Source: Juglans regia (taxonomy: Eukaryota; Streptophyta; Magnoliopsida; Fagales; Juglandaceae). From it: a stretch of DNA of 64,000 nt. The position numbers were made by a program, and so were the translations under genes. The notes under the pieces were generated by a model, which made no database searches, was not told where the DNA came from, and worked only from the letters and a program-made list of their open reading frames with translations. This document shows, piece by piece, positions 1-11,975 of the stretch; the stretch's first letter is position 1; the number at the start of each line of letters is the position of its first letter. The DNA is taken from positions 3,162,001 through 3,226,000 of the forward strand of contig NC_049905.1 of the NCBI RefSeq assembly GCF_001411555.2. Reading direction: 5' to 3'.

Positions 1-170
1 TTTCTCCTTAGAGGCCATATCAGAATGAGCCCTAATGTGTGCATTTGACTCAAGTGCATGCAAATGAATAGAAATGAAAGTGTGCACAAAAGTAGAAAAA
101 AGAGATGTCAGAAAGATTTAAAAAAGTATGGGAAGGGGTCACTCAGAAGTTTTATACATATCTTGTGTAG

Positions 171-2161
171 GTTGGATATTGGAGAAGGCAAAGAGGTTGA
201 TATCAGAGTTTGCCCAAGATCAAGGCTCCGACAAGAATGCATTATATATCTTGGACCAGTATGTTTCTCTATAGAATCAAACCTAGAGTGGATGCTCACA
301 ATCAAAGAATGAAGTCCATTCACAGCAATATTATTTTCCTTTTCCATGTCCATTAAGATGAATCTACTCTTGTCAGAATTTTATTTAGATACCATGATAG
401 AAATTATATAAGCACTGCTTCTGTCAATACTCAAATTTTCCACAAGCCGGAAGCAATAAAACCCTACCTAGAAAATAGCTCTGTGCTTCCCATGCTCTTA
501 AACTAGCTCTAATTAAACTTTCTTGACTTCATCTTATACTATCTGTCGAAATGCACCACGGATAAGCAAGAGAGGGAATACTATGAATACATAATTGCTG
601 AAGGGATGATGGTACATAAACATACTGGAAACCTCCTTCATACAAATCAAGGATTGCAAGGTTCAAAGTGGATTTTTGTTATGAGTACCTTGAGAAAACT
701 TTATGGTGGCGAGGTAAAAACTGATACATGCAGCAAACCATTTGTTTACAGTTCTCTAATCTGGAATGTAATGATACTTTGCATTATATAAAAGATTAAT
801 GCATTATTTATTGCTTAATCCAGAAAAAGAAGGGATTATTTCATCATTCCAGCTTCCTTGCTGGAGGCGCCACTTTGGCCGCCGGAAGACTTGAGGCAGA
901 ACATGGCAAGCTCAAGGTATGCTGGTTGAAAGAGTATCTATAATTTTTGGCCTTCAAATTTGCTTTTGAAATTAGAAGTAGATCTCTTTTTACACATATT
1001 CACTAGAAGGGGACATGAGATTTGATTTAGTTTGGAATAGCTCACAGAATCATCTTTCATTTATAACTTCTGTAATTGCATGCATAAGAGTTCCAGCATA
1101 AATCTATAGCGGCTATTCCACCAAGATTGGCATCTATGATGTCAATTCTGGTAGGATCAAGAGAAACTTCCATCTGCAGATAATAGGACATCTGTTTGTA
1201 AGAAATTCTTCCAACTTTATTTTGATGAGGGATAAGTTTAAAAGCATACTTTAAAACTTGAAAAGCCTATATATGTTTCTTGCCTCTGAATTCTGAATAT
1301 TGTCCTTTTTGACTTCCAGTCTGTGTCAGCATATAGTGGACATTACCGTCCAACTGATGAGAACCTTGGCAGCTTCCTAGCCTTCCTCAAGGAGAATGGG
1401 ATCAGCCTAGATGAAGTTCAGGTACTCAACTCATATACCATGTCATTTCACAAATCTACTACCCCGGTTCAAATTCCATGTTCACAAAATTGCAGTTATA
1501 AACCATGAAAGTACATCTTCAAGATTTTAGGATACTGCAGATTGCAAGTTGACCTTTATGAACTTTTTTTTCACTTCGCATTTTTACTCCTTTGATTATC
1601 CCTTGGACCCTAACCTGTGTTTTGTAACCAACATTTGCTTGATATACCGTTTCTTCTTCATTTCGCTGAGATTTTCCCATTTTAATCAGGTTCTTTCCCC
1701 TGTTGAGGATCATGAGAGCTATGATATCGGCACATCAGTTCAAGAAGGAAGTGAACTTGGTAACAAATTCTGAATCACTCCACTTTCAAGTTTTTTATGT
1801 GATTGAGAATAACGGACCCTCTGAATCATGTATATTTGCTCAAACAGAAAGAAGAAGCAGTTATAAGAGAACCTTGTCCAGTAATCTCCAAAGCTCCAAA
1901 AGAAGCGTCCCAAAGAAAGAGATATTGCAGAGGATCAAGTCAAAAAAGGAAGCATGTTCTTATCAACTAGGGCATCAACTGTCCTTGAAATGGTCAACAG
2001 GAGCAGGCCCAAGAATAGGTTGTGTAGCAGACTACCCTCTGGAACTAAGGCTACAATCCCTCAAGTTTGTTAACCTCTCATCAGGGGATCCTCACACAGC
2101 ATCAGCCTCTACACTTCCCTCCAATCTCACTTCAATCACATCTTTCTGTGTGGTTATGTGA
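171..2161 (+). CDS. IQM-family (IQ-motif calmodulin-binding) protein, 3' six exons
   Basis: The gene is cut by the left window edge; bases 1-170 are the end of an intron. Exons I can place are 171-258, 567-713, 824-916, 1320-1421, 1690-1759 and 1848-2161. They join in frame with GT/AG borders and encode about 270 C-terminal residues. Recognisable IQM signatures are [60 protein letters not shown] and, in the last exon, [13 protein letters not shown] followed by DYPLEL. The IQ motif itself should lie upstream, outside the window. IQM proteins bind calmodulin through that motif and act in stress and light signalling; which member this is cannot be told. The reading frame in the last exon is set by the phase-1 junction at 1759/1848. 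No break is visible. The stop is TGA at 2159-2161. Confidence 0.9.
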
Positions 2162-3304
2162 CCAGATTGACTCTTTCTTAGAAGGTATTTAACAAGTTAG
2201 CATCAATTTTGAATTTTCAAATTTTCTATACACATGAAGACCTCTTTCGATATCATCTAATCTAATGCCATTATCCATCGTCTCAGATGATCTTGGATTC
2301 AGGTGCCTTGTTTTCACACATGTAAATAACTTTGGTATATTTTATGCAGTATGAGCAAATACTCTTTTCATTTAATATCCCCAGCTTAGTCTCCAGGGTG
2401 CAATAAGAACATGGCACCAGGTACATCTGGAATCAAACAATTGCTCTGTCAATCCATCCAAAACCTGCTGGAAAGTGGTTTCTTGGAGTTATGCATAAGG
2501 ATTTGCAGAAAAGTATGCAATTTGGACACATTGTAAGCCAGGGTAAAATTTGATAGATTACTGTATGGTGCATGAACCATCAATATCCTCGAACTTGGAC
2601 CCCACTTCATGTATCTATCTCCCCTTCCCATTCGAGCTCCTCAAGTTCAGTCCACAACTTGAGGGAATCTTAATCTTAGGAAGGATGAATATAAATCAAT
2701 GTGCACTAATTTATCAATTTCTGATTAAAACACAAATCCTTGTCCAGGTCCAAGGCAGTATTTGCACTAACAAATTTCTGAATTGTTTCTCCAATCACAC
2801 CCCTTAGAAAAGGGGGTTAAGATGTGTATTTGGCAAAACTTGATCGGACAGAGGTGAAGATCATAAGGATGGCATGAAAAGTCAAATTCCAGGCTGATTA
2901 ACACTCAAATTAGTCATTATTGTAAAGAAACTGGTATACACATAATGGAACTTGTTACATGGGCAAAAACCACGGGCGCAACTATAATGGGCAGGCAGAG
3001 GTACCATATAAAAACCAGTTGGAATGATAGCTAGCATACAAATTTGGCACATCTCGCCCTTTCAAACAACCAAATGAAGCGGTAAATAGCAATGAAGAAG
3101 ATAAGAAATAACACAGCAATCAAGCTGTCAGCTTATTGTGTGAACAGAAGATCGTATGCCAAGCACCCAAGAACTTATTGTTGCTCACATCCAATTATTT
3201 GAAGTACACTACAAACTTCATACTCCAGATGCGTTCATACTATATTAAGTTCAGCAAACTATTAGTGGTTTATAGACTACACACTTCCAGGCAATTAGTG
3301 ATTC
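2162..3304. other. Intergenic: converging 3' flanks of IQM-like and CCH genes
   Basis: No gene is seen. The left part is the 3' UTR and downstream flank of the IQM-like gene. The right part, from about 3000, should be the 3' UTR of the copper chaperone on the other strand. The short open frames here have no recognisable domain or splice context. Confidence 0.6.
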
Positions 3305-5398
3305 TTAAGCTGCAGCCACAGCTTCGGCAGGCTTTCCTTCAGGTTCTGCACGTTTACCTTCCGGTTCTACAGGCTTTCCTTCAGGTTCTGCAGGTTTACC
3401 TTCCAGTTCTACAGGCTTTCCTTCAGGTTCTGCTGGTGCTTCTGCTTCCCAGAAGCTAGTCTTCTTTCCAGTTTTTGAAACTGTCTGCAGAACTGCCTCA
3501 GGCTGCACACTGCACTTCACTGTCACTTTCTGCTCCTTCAAATCAATATCATATGATTCTACCCCTGTAGATGGTAAAAAACGACACCAGCATGTATCAT
3601 ACAAGATTAATTCCATAAAAGTAAATACGAACCTAAAGTTCCCTGATGATTTCAGGTACAGAAGTTAATAATAATACTCTAAACAAGCACGTATAGAACT
3701 GCTTGTCAAAATATATAAATAATAACCACTACAGTTTCTACAAGCTTTATTGTTTAAAAAAACAAAAAAGGATTATCTTGACCCCATGATCACATAAATC
3801 CCCCACAAATCCCATACCTAATCTTTGTGGGACAAGAATTACCAATGGGCAACAAGCCCAAATCCCCACCACAAATTTCCATAAGCGAGCACATTTCATT
3901 TCAAAGAAAATAAAATTCATGATACATAGTTTCTAAACAGAATATTAGCGAAAAGATAAAACGGTTCTCTATCAAATTCCTTTTTTTATAGGTATAAAAT
4001 AGTTCTATATCAAATTCTCCATCACATAGTTTTCTTTGTGAAAAGAAAAGACAGAAAACACTGTCAAAATATACAGCTGGATAAAAGGACTTTCCTTCAC
4101 AACTGCACCCACCTAGCTAGGATGATAATCAATGAAGCTTCATACTTCCTAATCTCACTAAGAAAGATTAGGACAGAAGAGCAGGTAAATAATTTGTGTT
4201 TTAAATTGTGTTCCTGGTAAACCAAAGGTACTCTTTTAGCTGTCAGCTAGTATTAAATTTTACTGAGTTCTTGTTTCTTGCCAATCTTGCCATTTGCTAG
4301 GGTTGTAACTTGTATCAACCTTTTCTTGTATGTTGAAAACACGCCACAAACACATGTAAACTTTACAGAGAAAAATACCATAAAGCCACACAAATGCCAG
4401 CATGTAGAGAAAACCTTAGAAGTAAAAACTCAGTTTTTACATGCATCAAAAGACATAAAATTGATAAAGAATATTATTAAAGCTAACTGAATCAATAAGA
4501 TATGGTTGAGAGATTAAAAAAAGGAAAAATTTCAAAAAAAAGGCCTCGGCAAGTTTTGAAGTTCAATTTGAAGGGATACCACAAACCTTCCATTTTTTCC
4601 AGAACCCTTTTCACGGCCCCAACACAGCCTCCACATGACATACCAACCTTGAGGACAACTGTCTGCACGAAAACAAAAACAGAACTTCAGGTCAAAAGTA
4701 ATGAGGGAAAATAGCAGTGCATTAAACCTTACTCTTCCTTAGCAAGATAAGCATAATTCCAAGAAGCCACTGTTATCAGAGAGAGATGCAAGACTAGAGC
4801 GTGTAAAAAATGAAGATCTACGGAGAGGAAAGCTCTTCATCCTCTGAGGGGTGAACCCCAAAGGAAATTGAAGACATTTGGCCTCTTTCAATACAGTATC
4901 ATATGATAAATCAAGTGCAACTCAAGAAAAGTTAAGTCAAGTTTTCTCCTTGCATTATCTTTTATGATTCCCAAATACATTTTGCTAAATCCTTCCTCTT
5001 TATTTTCTTTTTGGGTCCATCAAAATAAACTGGGGAACTGATTCAAACCTTTGTTATTTCAAGGTTGAGTCAATAAAACAAAACCAACCATCCAAAAAGA
5101 AAGAAGCCCAACCCAGAGGACCTCAATTTACACACACAAGCAACATCATCAAATTCAAACTTCATTCGATCAAGACAATAGCATATAGATCGCTCTATAT
5201 TTCATCTTAAAAAACATATCAAACCTTGCATGCCAAAGAAAAAAAAAAAAAGAAGAAATAGATGGAATTTTCGACCTCGAACTAACCGAACATGAAAAAT
5301 AGAATGCCCAGAAAACCCCTGGCTATAGAGGAAGAATCCATTAAACGAAATCCAGATTTGACATGTAAAGAAGAAGTTGGGTTGGGTACCTGAGACAT
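3305..5398 (-). CDS. CCH: Copper chaperone CCH/ATX1-type, HMA domain plus repeat tail
   Basis: Three exons on the minus strand: 5398-5390 (ATG TCT CAG), 4662-4587 and 3564-3305. They join in frame to 114 residues plus stop. Residues 4-66 are a heavy-metal-associated domain with the copper-binding motif MSCGGC at 11-16 and the KTGKKTSFW end typical of ATX1-like proteins. Residues from about 73 form a plant-CCH-like C-terminal extension of five 7-residue units (EPEGKPV type) ending in AVAAA. ATX1/CCH proteins carry Cu(I) to P-type ATPases of the secretory pathway; CCH has the extra acidic/lysine tail. The tiny first coding exon and long intron 1 are normal for the family. A TATA box lies about 100 bp upstream. 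A partial copy of its 5' half lies at 19139-22161. Confidence 0.92.
3326..3430 (-). repeat. Five 21-bp coding repeats in the CCH tail
   Basis: Five in-frame tandem 21-bp units encode E-P/L-E-G-K-P/R-V/A. Units differ at the third, sixth and seventh positions. Such units can expand or contract by slippage without breaking the frame. Confidence 0.9.
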
Positions 5399-5896
5399 GA
5401 CTACAGATTTTGGAAGAAACTAGATGAATGACTACAAAGACTCAGAGACTGAGATTTGTGGTGGTTTTCTCCGGTACAAGAAAGCTTAGGGGTCTGGGGT
5501 TGATTTATATAGAGAAGAGAAAGGAGAGGTCTTGGTGTTGAGTCGAACGGTTGAGGTGAGAAGAAAAAAAGAAAGGGATAGGAAAATGCTACTTTGCCGG
5601 TTTGTGTATTTAATTTTTTTTTTATTTAATAATTAAGAAAGTAATTTTTAATATATTAATATATTTTTTATTTTTTAAAAATATTAAAAAATAATAATAA
5701 TAAAAACATACATTTAAACTATTGGTGAAATTGAGCGGGCTTACTCAAAGGATAATATATCATAATGAGTTCGGTGGCAACGGATTTACCCATGACGTAA
5801 CGTAAAAGGCACTCGCCTTTTTATGTTTAATTATTTTTTTCCTTTTTTCAGTAATTAACTAGAAATTCAACGTCCTAGATTTTTATTTTTATTTAT
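4718..5896. repeat. Segmental duplication, copy 1 (CCH intron 1, exon 1, promoter)
   Basis: This stretch is closely similar to 19139-22161 over CCH intron 1, exon 1, the promoter and about 350 bp upstream. The left boundary is the shared gcattaaacc; the right one follows a shared 'aattcaacgtcctaga'. Copy 2 lacks about 170 bp present here (roughly 5575-5745) and has large insertions. About 150 bp of AT-rich sequence without a gene follows, up to the hAT element. Confidence 0.85.
5504..5511 (-). promoter_or_regulatory. TATA box of the CCH gene
   Basis: The minus strand reads TATATAAA here, 106 bp upstream of the ATG at 5398. This is a good spacing for a plant TATA box with a 70-80 nt 5' UTR. 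The duplicated copy near 19930 has a substitution in this motif. Confidence 0.6.
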
Positions 5897-7190
5897 TTAT
5901 TTATTGTTATTGGGAGAACTCGGATGACAATAAAATCATATGAGAAATATGTAGTAAAAGAGTAAAAAAATAAAATTATATTTTTAAATAATGTGTAGGA
6001 ATGCTGAATTCTATATAACATGTCCCTTTTCTACGATCTCATCGTATCTAGGGGTGTAACCGGTCTGATCCGATCCGGTTTTGGATAAAATTTAGGACTG
6101 AACTGGTATGTACATATTTTGTATTTTCTAAAATCAATTACACACCGTTTACCCTCCTAATCTGGTATTTCCAATTTTATCAGTTTTCGATCTAATTCGG
6201 TTCGGTCCGATTTTCCGATTTATATATGTAGTAACAAAAATAAACATTGTAATCAAAGCAGATATAACAATATAATTATTAATAACTAAACCAAATGTGG
6301 AGTTTATTGCAGACAATCTATCCAACTACTATATTTTGCTTCACTTAATGTCAAAGACCAAGTACAACCATTCTTTTAACTATAAACATCCATATGCTAT
6401 AGTGGGTTTATATATGCTAGAATATATATATATATATATTAATATTATAAGTTCCAATTAATTTCTTCACCCGATCCATATATGAAAGTCTCCTATCTGC
6501 ATGCATATGTTAATTTCAAACTTATTTCTTATATGTTATTATTCCTTATTTTATTTTTATTTATTTTTGTTGAGCTTCACAATTTAAAACAATATGAGAT
6601 GTTGTAATATGCAAATACAGATGATAAAATCATTTTGGAACATACAAGAGAATAATGAGATTTTTGACTTAGCAGATGAATCGATGATAATGATATGCAC
6701 ATGCAGATGATAAAATCAGTTAAAAACATATGATATGCAATGGAGCAAAGTCACTTGAAAGCTTTCATTCAACTCAGAATCTCATCATATGCTTAATCAA
6801 ACAAAACAAACAGAACTTTAGGCTAATGTGGTCCTTAGAAAAAAGAAACTAGGAAGTCCGCAACCCAAACATATCATTACAGATTAAACAAACAGAGCTT
6901 CAGTGCTTCACTATTGAGTATTGACGTTAGACAAATAAAGATTCTCAAGAAAAATTACAGTCGAAGCAGAGAGACCTGAGAGAGGGGCTGCCGGCTGCAT
7001 GAGAGATGAGAGGGCTGCGCGAGACGCTGAGAGAGTGAGGAAGAGAGGTGAGGCCAGGAACGTTGGAGGCTGTGAGAGGGCAGAGATGGAGGCCGTGAGT
7101 CGCAGAGAGGTGGAGAGTGAGGAAGAGAGGGGTACCGACAGAGGAACTGGAGGATGCGACGGAGGCTGTTAGCCTATTACGTGCGGCGTA

Positions 7191-7320
7191 GTTCCTGGAG
7201 GGGGGGGGGGATCTAGAGTTTCTAAGGGAAGGGGTGGGAAACTGAAAGTAAAACTCGGGGGTGGTTTGAGGGGAAATAAATCTGAGGGTTTTTGGGGGTG
7301 GGGGGGTGGGGGGGAGGGTG
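7191..7320 (+). other. G-rich tract with G-quadruplex potential
   Basis: A run of G at about 7200-7210 is followed by a cluster at 7286-7319 with several G-runs of 3-7 separated by one T or A. This meets the usual G4 pattern several times over. It lies inside the hAT element and stands out against AT-rich surroundings. Confidence 0.7.
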
Positions 7321-7350
7321 CCGTTTCTTAGAGTAATTTAATACCAGATA

Positions 7351-8275
7351 ATAATAATAATATATATAGTTATATATATTTTGTTATAGTGATTTAACCT
7401 ATTAAAAAAAATTATTATAGACTTATAGTGATTTAATATAGATGAGTATAATATAATTATAACTATAGTCTATATTAGACTATTAGTATAGCTAGATATT
7501 AATATTAGTTATATATTAGTGTAGCTATATAATATATTAGACTATATAATAGTGTTAATATTAGACTATTAGTATTAGTATATATATTAGTATTAGTTAT
7601 ATATTAGTTATAGCTATATAATATATTAGACTATATAATAATATTAATATTAGACTTAAAGTATATTACTAATAATAATATATATATAGTTATATATATT
7701 TTGTTATAGTGATTTAACCTATTAAAAAAATTATTATAGACTTATAGTGATTTAATATAGATTAGTATAACTATAACTATAGTCTATATTAGACTATTAG
7801 TATAGCTATATATTAATATTAGTTATATATTAGTATAGCTATATAATATATTAGACTATATAATAGTGTTAATATTAGACCATTAGTATTAGTATATATA
7901 TTAGTATTAATTATATATTAGTTATAGCTATATAATATATTAGACTATATAATAATATTAATATTAGACTTAAAAGTATATTACTAATAATAATATATAT
8001 ATATAGTTATATATATTTTGTTATAGTGATTTAACCTATTAAAAAAAATTATTATAGACTTATAGTGATTTAATATAGATTAGTATAACTATAACTATAG
8101 TCTATATTAGACTATAAATAGTATTAATATTAGACTATTAGTATTAGTATTAGTATATATATTAGTATTAGTTATATATTAGTTATAGCTATATAATATA
8201 TTAGACTATATAATAATATTAATATTAGACTTAAAGTATATTACTAATAGTAATATAGTATTAGACTATTAGTTA
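7351..8275. repeat. About three tandem copies of a ~318-bp AT-rich unit
   Basis: The marker ttgttatagtgatttaacc occurs at 7381, 7701 and 8018, giving periods of 320 and 317 bp. A partial, shuffled fourth copy runs on to about 8570. Units consist of attag/tatag/ctatat words. No coding content. Confidence 0.85.
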
Positions 8276-9731
8276 TAGTGATTAGAATAACTATTTGTAA
8301 TACATTTAATATACTATAGTATAATAGTATTAATATTAGCCTATTAGGATAGTCATATATTAGTATTAGTTATAGTGATTTAGTATAACTATATTAGTAT
8401 AAGTATAACTATAGTCTATATTAAATTATTAGTATTAGTTAAATGGTTATAGACTTATATATTAGTATAGCTATATAATATATTAGACTATATAATAATA
8501 TTAATATTAGCCTATTAGTATTAGTTATAAACTATATATTAGTATTAGTTATAAACTTATATATCAGTATCAACATTTTATGTAATAATTTATAAATTAT
8601 AATATTAAATTATTTCATATATGAATATATATAATTATATATATTATATATAAAAATTTCACATATAAATTTATAATTATACATTATATATAAAACTTAT
8701 ATATATTAATATATATATAATATTTTGTATAAAACTTATATATACAAATATTATTTTTTATATATTTTTTATCAACTGGTCCACTCCGGAAAATCCTAAA
8801 ACTGGAACCGGATCAGTTTCGGCCAGTTTTTACATTTCAAGAACCGGTTCTTGACCAGACCTGTTCAAAATCAATAAAACCGATCCAGTCCAAATTGATT
8901 TTTGGGTTTGAATTTACACCTCTAATCGTATCGCTTAGATTTCAAATATAAAATTGAGAAATGCTTATTGCTTGGGGTCTGGATCCCGAGCACTTCTATC
9001 AAGATTTTTATTTATTTATTAATAAAGTAAATGTTTTTAAGGATGTTATAATTTTTTAAAAATATTTAAAGATATAAAAAATATATATATATGAAAAAAA
9101 AATATTTAGTATTATCGGAACCATCTCGTACTTGGTGGGTGTAACACGACTCAAATAGGTCCTACTCTATGATATTATAGAGTCTTTTGTATTTTTAAAT
9201 TAAGATTTCTTAAAACTTTGCAAAGGATTTTAGAGTTTAGAAAGTGAGAAAAACATATGAAATATGTCTTACAATATTAATTCGTATGGAAATCTCATAT
9301 AGACTATTTATTATAACTTACGCGCTAGAATTCAAAAGTAAAGTCTAAAGAAATGGAAAATTACGTATCCTCTAGTAAAAGTAGATTATTGATAATTTTC
9401 CAACTAATGGTCAATATATAATGTATTAGTTATTTTTTTTTCTTAGTTAATGATGATTGAAATGAATTTTGCTTCATTTTGTAAATGCGTACACCATTTA
9501 CATTCTAGCCAATGTTAGAGATTTAAGATTGTCATTAGTGATCAAGCATATATATATATATATATATATATAATATCACACTCAAATCAGATCATATTAT
9601 GTTCAAAGCCAACATGTCACAATTGGATTGGTTAACTAAAGTTTTTGAAAGTGTTAATGAGGTAACAAGCTTTCATTGATGCCAGCCTTATAACCCAATA
9701 AGAAAAAGTTGTGCATCACTTGACAACGAAA

Positions 9732-9860
9732 AATTCTTCTCGTCAGATACTATTAATTAGTCCACACCCCACATTTTATAAAAAAACTCATACATCTTAT
9801 AAAAAAAAAAGCTTATAAGTGTGGATTGTGAAAGTAAATAGTGACTGATATATAGAATTC
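9732..9860. mobile_element. Short MITE, family copy 1
   Basis: About 129 bp with imperfect terminal inverted repeats (attcttctcgtcag... on the left, its rough complement ...ctgatatatagaat on the right) and a second inner inverted pair (tccacacc / gtgtgga). A related copy is at 10363-10503. Confidence 0.55.
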
Positions 9861-10362
9861 CTCTTTGACAACTCATTTAAGTAGAAAGAAAATATAACAT
9901 AATTTGATTAATTTGACAAATTTATTTATTAGAGAGAAACTCAAATTCCATTTTACAGGAAAATTTATGTGGTAGTCTTTGCATAGGTTGAGAAGTACAA
10001 AGTGGTTTTCTTTGGTAGTACATGATAAAAAAGAGAGTGCAGTACCCATAGAGAAGTACAGGCATCTTTAACTAGTGTTCTATCTACCCAACTTTGACAA
10101 AGAGGCATTTCTGTACTCAACTTGCAACAGATAGCAACCTTGCTTTCATATTACTCAAATTCCAAGATCATCTCTCTCCCTCTCTCAAGTGATGATCATA
10201 ATATATATACACATATGGTAAGAATTTCTTTTATAAATTTATAAGGCATAGCAGAATATTAATTCAGTACCTTGTTTAGGATCTTCAATGGAATTGTTAC
10301 ATGTGTTTGGTCATCCTGACTCCGAATACTTCTTTATGGTGGCGAAGTATATTATTAAAGAA

Positions 10363-10503
10363 AAATTCTTCTTATCAGCTACTATTCACCATTTCACGCT
10401 CCATATCCTATAAAAAAATACATTCATACTCTATGAAAAACACATACCCTATGAAAAAGTTATAGGTGTGAGGTGTGAGAGTGAATAGTAATTGATATAT
10501 AGT
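10363..10503. mobile_element. Short MITE, family copy 2
   Basis: Same arrangement as 9732-9860: begins attcttcttatcagctact, contains 'ccatatcctataaaaaa', and ends with agtgaatagtaattgatata. The inverted halves are imperfect. Confidence 0.5.
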
Positions 10504-11975
10504 AAATCACATTACTAAAGCATACAAGCAATTCTACAACACGGCCTGATTTTCAAATAAGAAAACAAGATTCGAATAATAAAAAAAAAAAAACTCAAAT
10601 TTAAAAGAGATTTTCCTTGATTTTCTAGTGCACTTTACTTGAAAGGGGTGGAGGAGGGGCAACGTACACTCTCCTCCACATAAACATTTCAAATTTCCAT
10701 CATTTTTCTTACGCAAGAAAGAAATGGAAGAAATACTTGAACTTTTTTACTGTATGCTCAATATATATATATAAATATATATTTATCATTTGTTTTATTA
10801 TTATCAACTCAACATTTCATGATGTGGCATCAAATGATTGACCCACGAGTTAAGTATAACAAATAGTCTCTAATAGTTTAATACCACGTAAAAAAATGGT
10901 GGGAGAATGATGATAAAATGAATGGTAGGTACGTTGCATTACTAATATATATATGTGTGTGTGTATATATATATATATATGTATATGAAATTAAGAAGGT
11001 TGGTTGGCATGTATTTGGTCAACAAATTGCGGTCGATAGGTGCAACGACTAATTATTTTTAGATGGTCGTTCTTCGATTATCTCCAACCGTTCAATCAAA
11101 GTGGTAGGACCAACAGCTTACCAAAATGGTACTGCTATTGTATATGAATCAATGAATTCCCTTTTGGCATGATGCTATCTTCACTGTTTATTATGTTAAC
11201 ATACGGGGGACGATGTGAAACTTCCGGAGATCGAAATCCCAGACTTCAATTTATTTAAAAAAAAAAAAAAAAAAAAAGAACAAAAAATGAATCTGAGATT
11301 TGAGATTATAATTCATTTGGCCCCAAGTGGTGGTGTTTCTTTCTTTTATATATTTCAATTTTGGCCAAATAAGTGGTTGATTTTATAAAGGAAATGTATT
11401 TTATGCATTGAAATCTTACACAGCTCTCAAATAAAATAGAGAACATGTCAGATAGAAAAACAATGCAATATGATGATTGAAATAACACATGATCATGCCA
11501 TCGATCAGTAAACGATCGGATTGTGCCGAGCTCTTCCTGTAAGACAAGAAGACAGTCATCAAATAGTCACAGGAATCAGTTAGCCTCTGAGGGCTTCATG
11601 AGTGTGCCCTCTTTACCAGTTACATCGCCATTGCAATACAATCTCATCTCTCATATGAAGAATATGCCATCATGTTTAACAACATAATGAATATACCATC
11701 ATGATTAGAATACCAGTTTTGTCTCTGTCTCTTGTATGAATTCACCATTATATCCAGCAACTAGCTTAGAACAACAGGCTCCAGGGCCATGTCATTAATC
11801 ATTCAAAATTGTATAATCTACATGGTTTCTCTTGACATATAAATGTGGTGAGAAGTACTTCTCCCTCTCTTTGGAGAAATAATGCCAACAAACAATTTGC
11901 ATCTTGAGAAAATACAAAGAGATCAGGTTCTTTAGAACTTACACTGGTGTTAATTTCCTATCGAGCCTCAATGTG

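Larger units (their letters stand above)
6049..8924. mobile_element. Non-autonomous hAT element with 8-bp target-site duplication
   Basis: The element starts TAGGGGTGTAA and ends TTACACCTCTA, giving 11-bp terminal inverted repeats with one mismatch. It is flanked on both sides by the identical 8-mer atcgtatc (6041-6048 and 8925-8932), the target-duplication length of hAT transposons. Subterminal parts carry 'ccggtt/ggatcagtt' motifs in both orientations. The 2.88-kb interior has no transposase. It holds a GC-rich part at 6960-7320 and an AT-rich tandem repeat at 7340-8570. The exact match of the target duplication suggests a fairly recent insertion. Confidence 0.85.
8933..11975. other. AT-rich intergenic stretch with MITEs
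   Basis: Apart from small inverted-repeat elements (listed separately) I see microsatellites such as (AT)n near 9550 and 10950, a poly-A run near 11255 and the 3' flank of the PPR gene from about 11550. No gene is supported; the short open frames here are low-complexity. Confidence 0.6.
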
